From: a bacterium
Lineage (GTDB): Bacteria > Chlamydiota > Chlamydiia > Chlamydiales > SM23-39
Length of the DNA: 15,056 nt
Assembly (NCBI GenBank): GCA_021818045.1
Contig: JAKAFF010000011.1
Location: 1 to 15,056, forward strand
Direction: 5' to 3'
The translations under genes and the position numbers were made by a program. Every line of letters begins with the position of its first letter. Positions within the stretch are counted from its first letter, which is position 1. The notes under the pieces were generated by a model that was not told the origin of the DNA, searched no databases, and worked only from the letters and a program-made list of their open reading frames with translations. Below are positions 13,949 through 15,056 of the stretch, piece after piece.

Positions 13949-15056
13949 TTAACTCGAGACCGGCGTTTCCTCTACTTGAGCGCCCACCTTCACAGACCAA
14001 AGAGGAAGCAAAAAGAGAACGCTCAGCACACCACATGTAATGAGCGTCAATAAAAAGCTATCCCATCCCCAAAAATGGGTAACAGCGCCTAAGGGTCCGC
14101 CTGCCATAGCAGCACCTATATATGCAAAGCATCCGACAAACCCCGTAGCAGTTGCTGCCGCTTTTTTGTGTGACAGTTCAGCGGCTGCCATCCCAATCAA
14201 CATCTGGGGGCCAAAGATAAAAAATCCAAAGAGAAACACGAACGTCGAATCGAGCAGCACCGATGCATATTCCACATATCTAAAAGTCACGATCAACAAT
14301 AGAATGCCCACTGTAAATAGAACATTGACGGGATTTCTCTTTCCTTGAAACCACAAATCAGATGCCCAGCCAGCGGCAAGACTGCCAAATAACCCACCCG
14401 CCTCAAACCACACCATACACTTGCCGGCCTCTACATAGCCATAGTGCTTAACTTCCATCAAGTACGGAAGCGTCCAGTCGTTGATTGCAGTGCGGATGAT
14501 ATACACCAAAAAATAGGCAACGGCCAAAAGCCAAATGTAGCGATTCGTAAGCACATATTTCCAGAGCATCTCCTTAACAGAGAGATCATTCGGCTCTTTT
14601 TTGGCTACACTCGTGTAATCATTGCGGAATTTTTCTATCGCGGGCAACCCCAAAGATTGCGGGGTATCGCGCAAACGATTCATCACAAACAGGCCTACGC
14701 CAATCGCAAGTATGCCTGGCAAAAACATGGCAACGCGCCAGCCCAAATAGACCGCGCACAAAGCGCCGAATAAAGGCATGACCGCTCCACCCACGTTGTG
14801 CGACGTATTCCAAACGCTCCACCAGCGTCCTCTTTCCGATTGTGAATACCAGTGCGTGAGCAATTTAGCACACCCAGGCCATCCCCATCCTTGAAAGACT
14901 CCATTCAGACCCCAGAAAATGATGAATGCCCACAAAGTGGAGGACATTCCAAACATAAGATTAAGGATTCCAGTCAAGATCAACCCGACCGACATGAAAT
15001 AGCGAGGATTTGATTTATCTCCAAGCATCCCGCTTAAAAACTTGCTCGCTAGATCG
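13949..15056 (-). CDS. uhpC: UhpC/GlpT-type organophosphate:phosphate antiporter (partial, 5' end outside window)
   Basis: Major facilitator of the OPA family, which exchanges host sugar phosphates for inorganic phosphate. In Chlamydiota the UhpC relative takes up glucose-6-phosphate. The visible 368 codons lack the N-terminal part (about 80-90 residues expected) because the gene runs off the right edge; Met at 15028 is internal. At the edge the loop motif FLSGMLGDKSNPRYF follows TM2. Other marks: GLNGVFQGWGWPGCAKLL, LTHWYSQSERGRWWSVWNTSHNVGG split at its middle (YSQSERGRW, SVWNTSHNVGG), both typical of UhpT/GlpT, and later GFFIFGPQMLIGMAAAELSH and KAAATATGFVGCFAYIGAA. About ten membrane segments are visible. 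It precedes dnaE by 24 bp. The substrate is inferred from family and phylum; glycerol-3-phosphate transport is not excluded. Confidence 0.92.
   Translation of the reverse strand, partial: DLASKFLSGMLGDKSNPRYFMSVGLILTGILNLMFGMSSTLWAFIIFWGLNGVFQGWGWPGCAKLLTHWYSQSERGRWWSVWNTSHNVGGAVMPLFGALCAVYLGWRVAMFLPGILAIGVGLFVMNRLRDTPQSLGLPAIEKFRNDYTSVAKKEPNDLSVKEMLWKYVLTNRYIWLLAVAYFLVYIIRTAINDWTLPYLMEVKHYGYVEAGKCMVWFEAGGLFGSLAAGWASDLWFQGKRNPVNVLFTVGILLLIVTFRYVEYASVLLDSTFVFLFGFFIFGPQMLIGMAAAELSHKKAAATATGFVGCFAYIGAAMAGGPLGAVTHFWGWDSFLLTLITCGVLSVLFLLPLWSVKVGAQVEETPVSS

Noticed and set aside
1..15056. CRISPR array, insertion sequence, prophage or toxin-antitoxin module
   Set aside because: No spaced repeats, transposase, integrase or terminal inverted repeats were seen. 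All large frames are core housekeeping genes.

Overview
The window looks like a piece of a chlamydial chromosome (phylum Chlamydiota), most likely an environmental or amoeba-associated lineage rather than genus Chlamydia. The evidence is gene content and order. A run of uhpC-type sugar-phosphate transporter, dnaE, a TPR periplasmic protein, an LptE-like lipoprotein, rsbW, a small hypothetical gene and a D,D-carboxypeptidase matches, as I remember it, C. trachomatis CT544 to CT551. The lnt-lpxC-fabZ run matches CT534-CT532 (cutE-lpxC-fabZ). The fmu/rsmB-type methyltransferase matches CT553, and the SurA-like/ksgA pair matches CT355-CT354. This synteny is from memory and was not searched. GC content by eye is in the mid to upper forties percent, above that of C. 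trachomatis. No mobile element, CRISPR array, tRNA or rRNA was seen. It is ordinary, densely packed core genome.

Layout. Positions 1-3566 (minus strand) hold a four-gene envelope operon read doxX-lnt-lpxC-fabZ: a DoxX-family membrane protein, apolipoprotein N-acyltransferase, lipid A deacetylase and the 3-hydroxyacyl-ACP dehydratase, which is cut by the left edge. A 51-bp divergent region holds a good candidate promoter for this operon. On the other side, 3618-6559 (plus) is a three-gene run: an RsmB/Fmu-type rRNA m5C methyltransferase, a secreted SurA-like protein and RsmA/KsgA. It collides with the carboxypeptidase gene (minus, 6549-7715), overlapping it by 11 bp. A second divergent region (7716-7838) has promoter-like elements both ways and starts a small acidic hypothetical gene (plus, 7839-8270). 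A long hairpin at about 8300-8342 separates that gene from the convergent operon at 8329-15056 (minus). This operon reads uhpC-like (partial, cut by the right edge), dnaE, TPR/BamD-like, LptE-like, rsbW.

How the genes fit together. Most act on the Gram-negative envelope: LpxC and FabZ feed lipid A and fatty acid synthesis, Lnt matures lipoproteins, the SurA-, BamD- and LptE-like proteins suggest outer-membrane protein and LPS assembly, and the carboxypeptidase acts on the reduced chlamydial peptidoglycan. RsmA and the RsmB-like enzyme modify 16S rRNA. RsbW is an anti-sigma kinase for partner-switching control. The transporter imports host sugar phosphates, which fits intracellular life. I saw no convincing undescribed system. 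The points most worth checking are the 53-codon stop-free frame plus hairpin ahead of lpxC, the hairpin carrying the rsbW stop codon, the unlipidated BamD-like protein, the degenerate parvulin and PHP domains, and the KSG variant in the carboxypeptidase.
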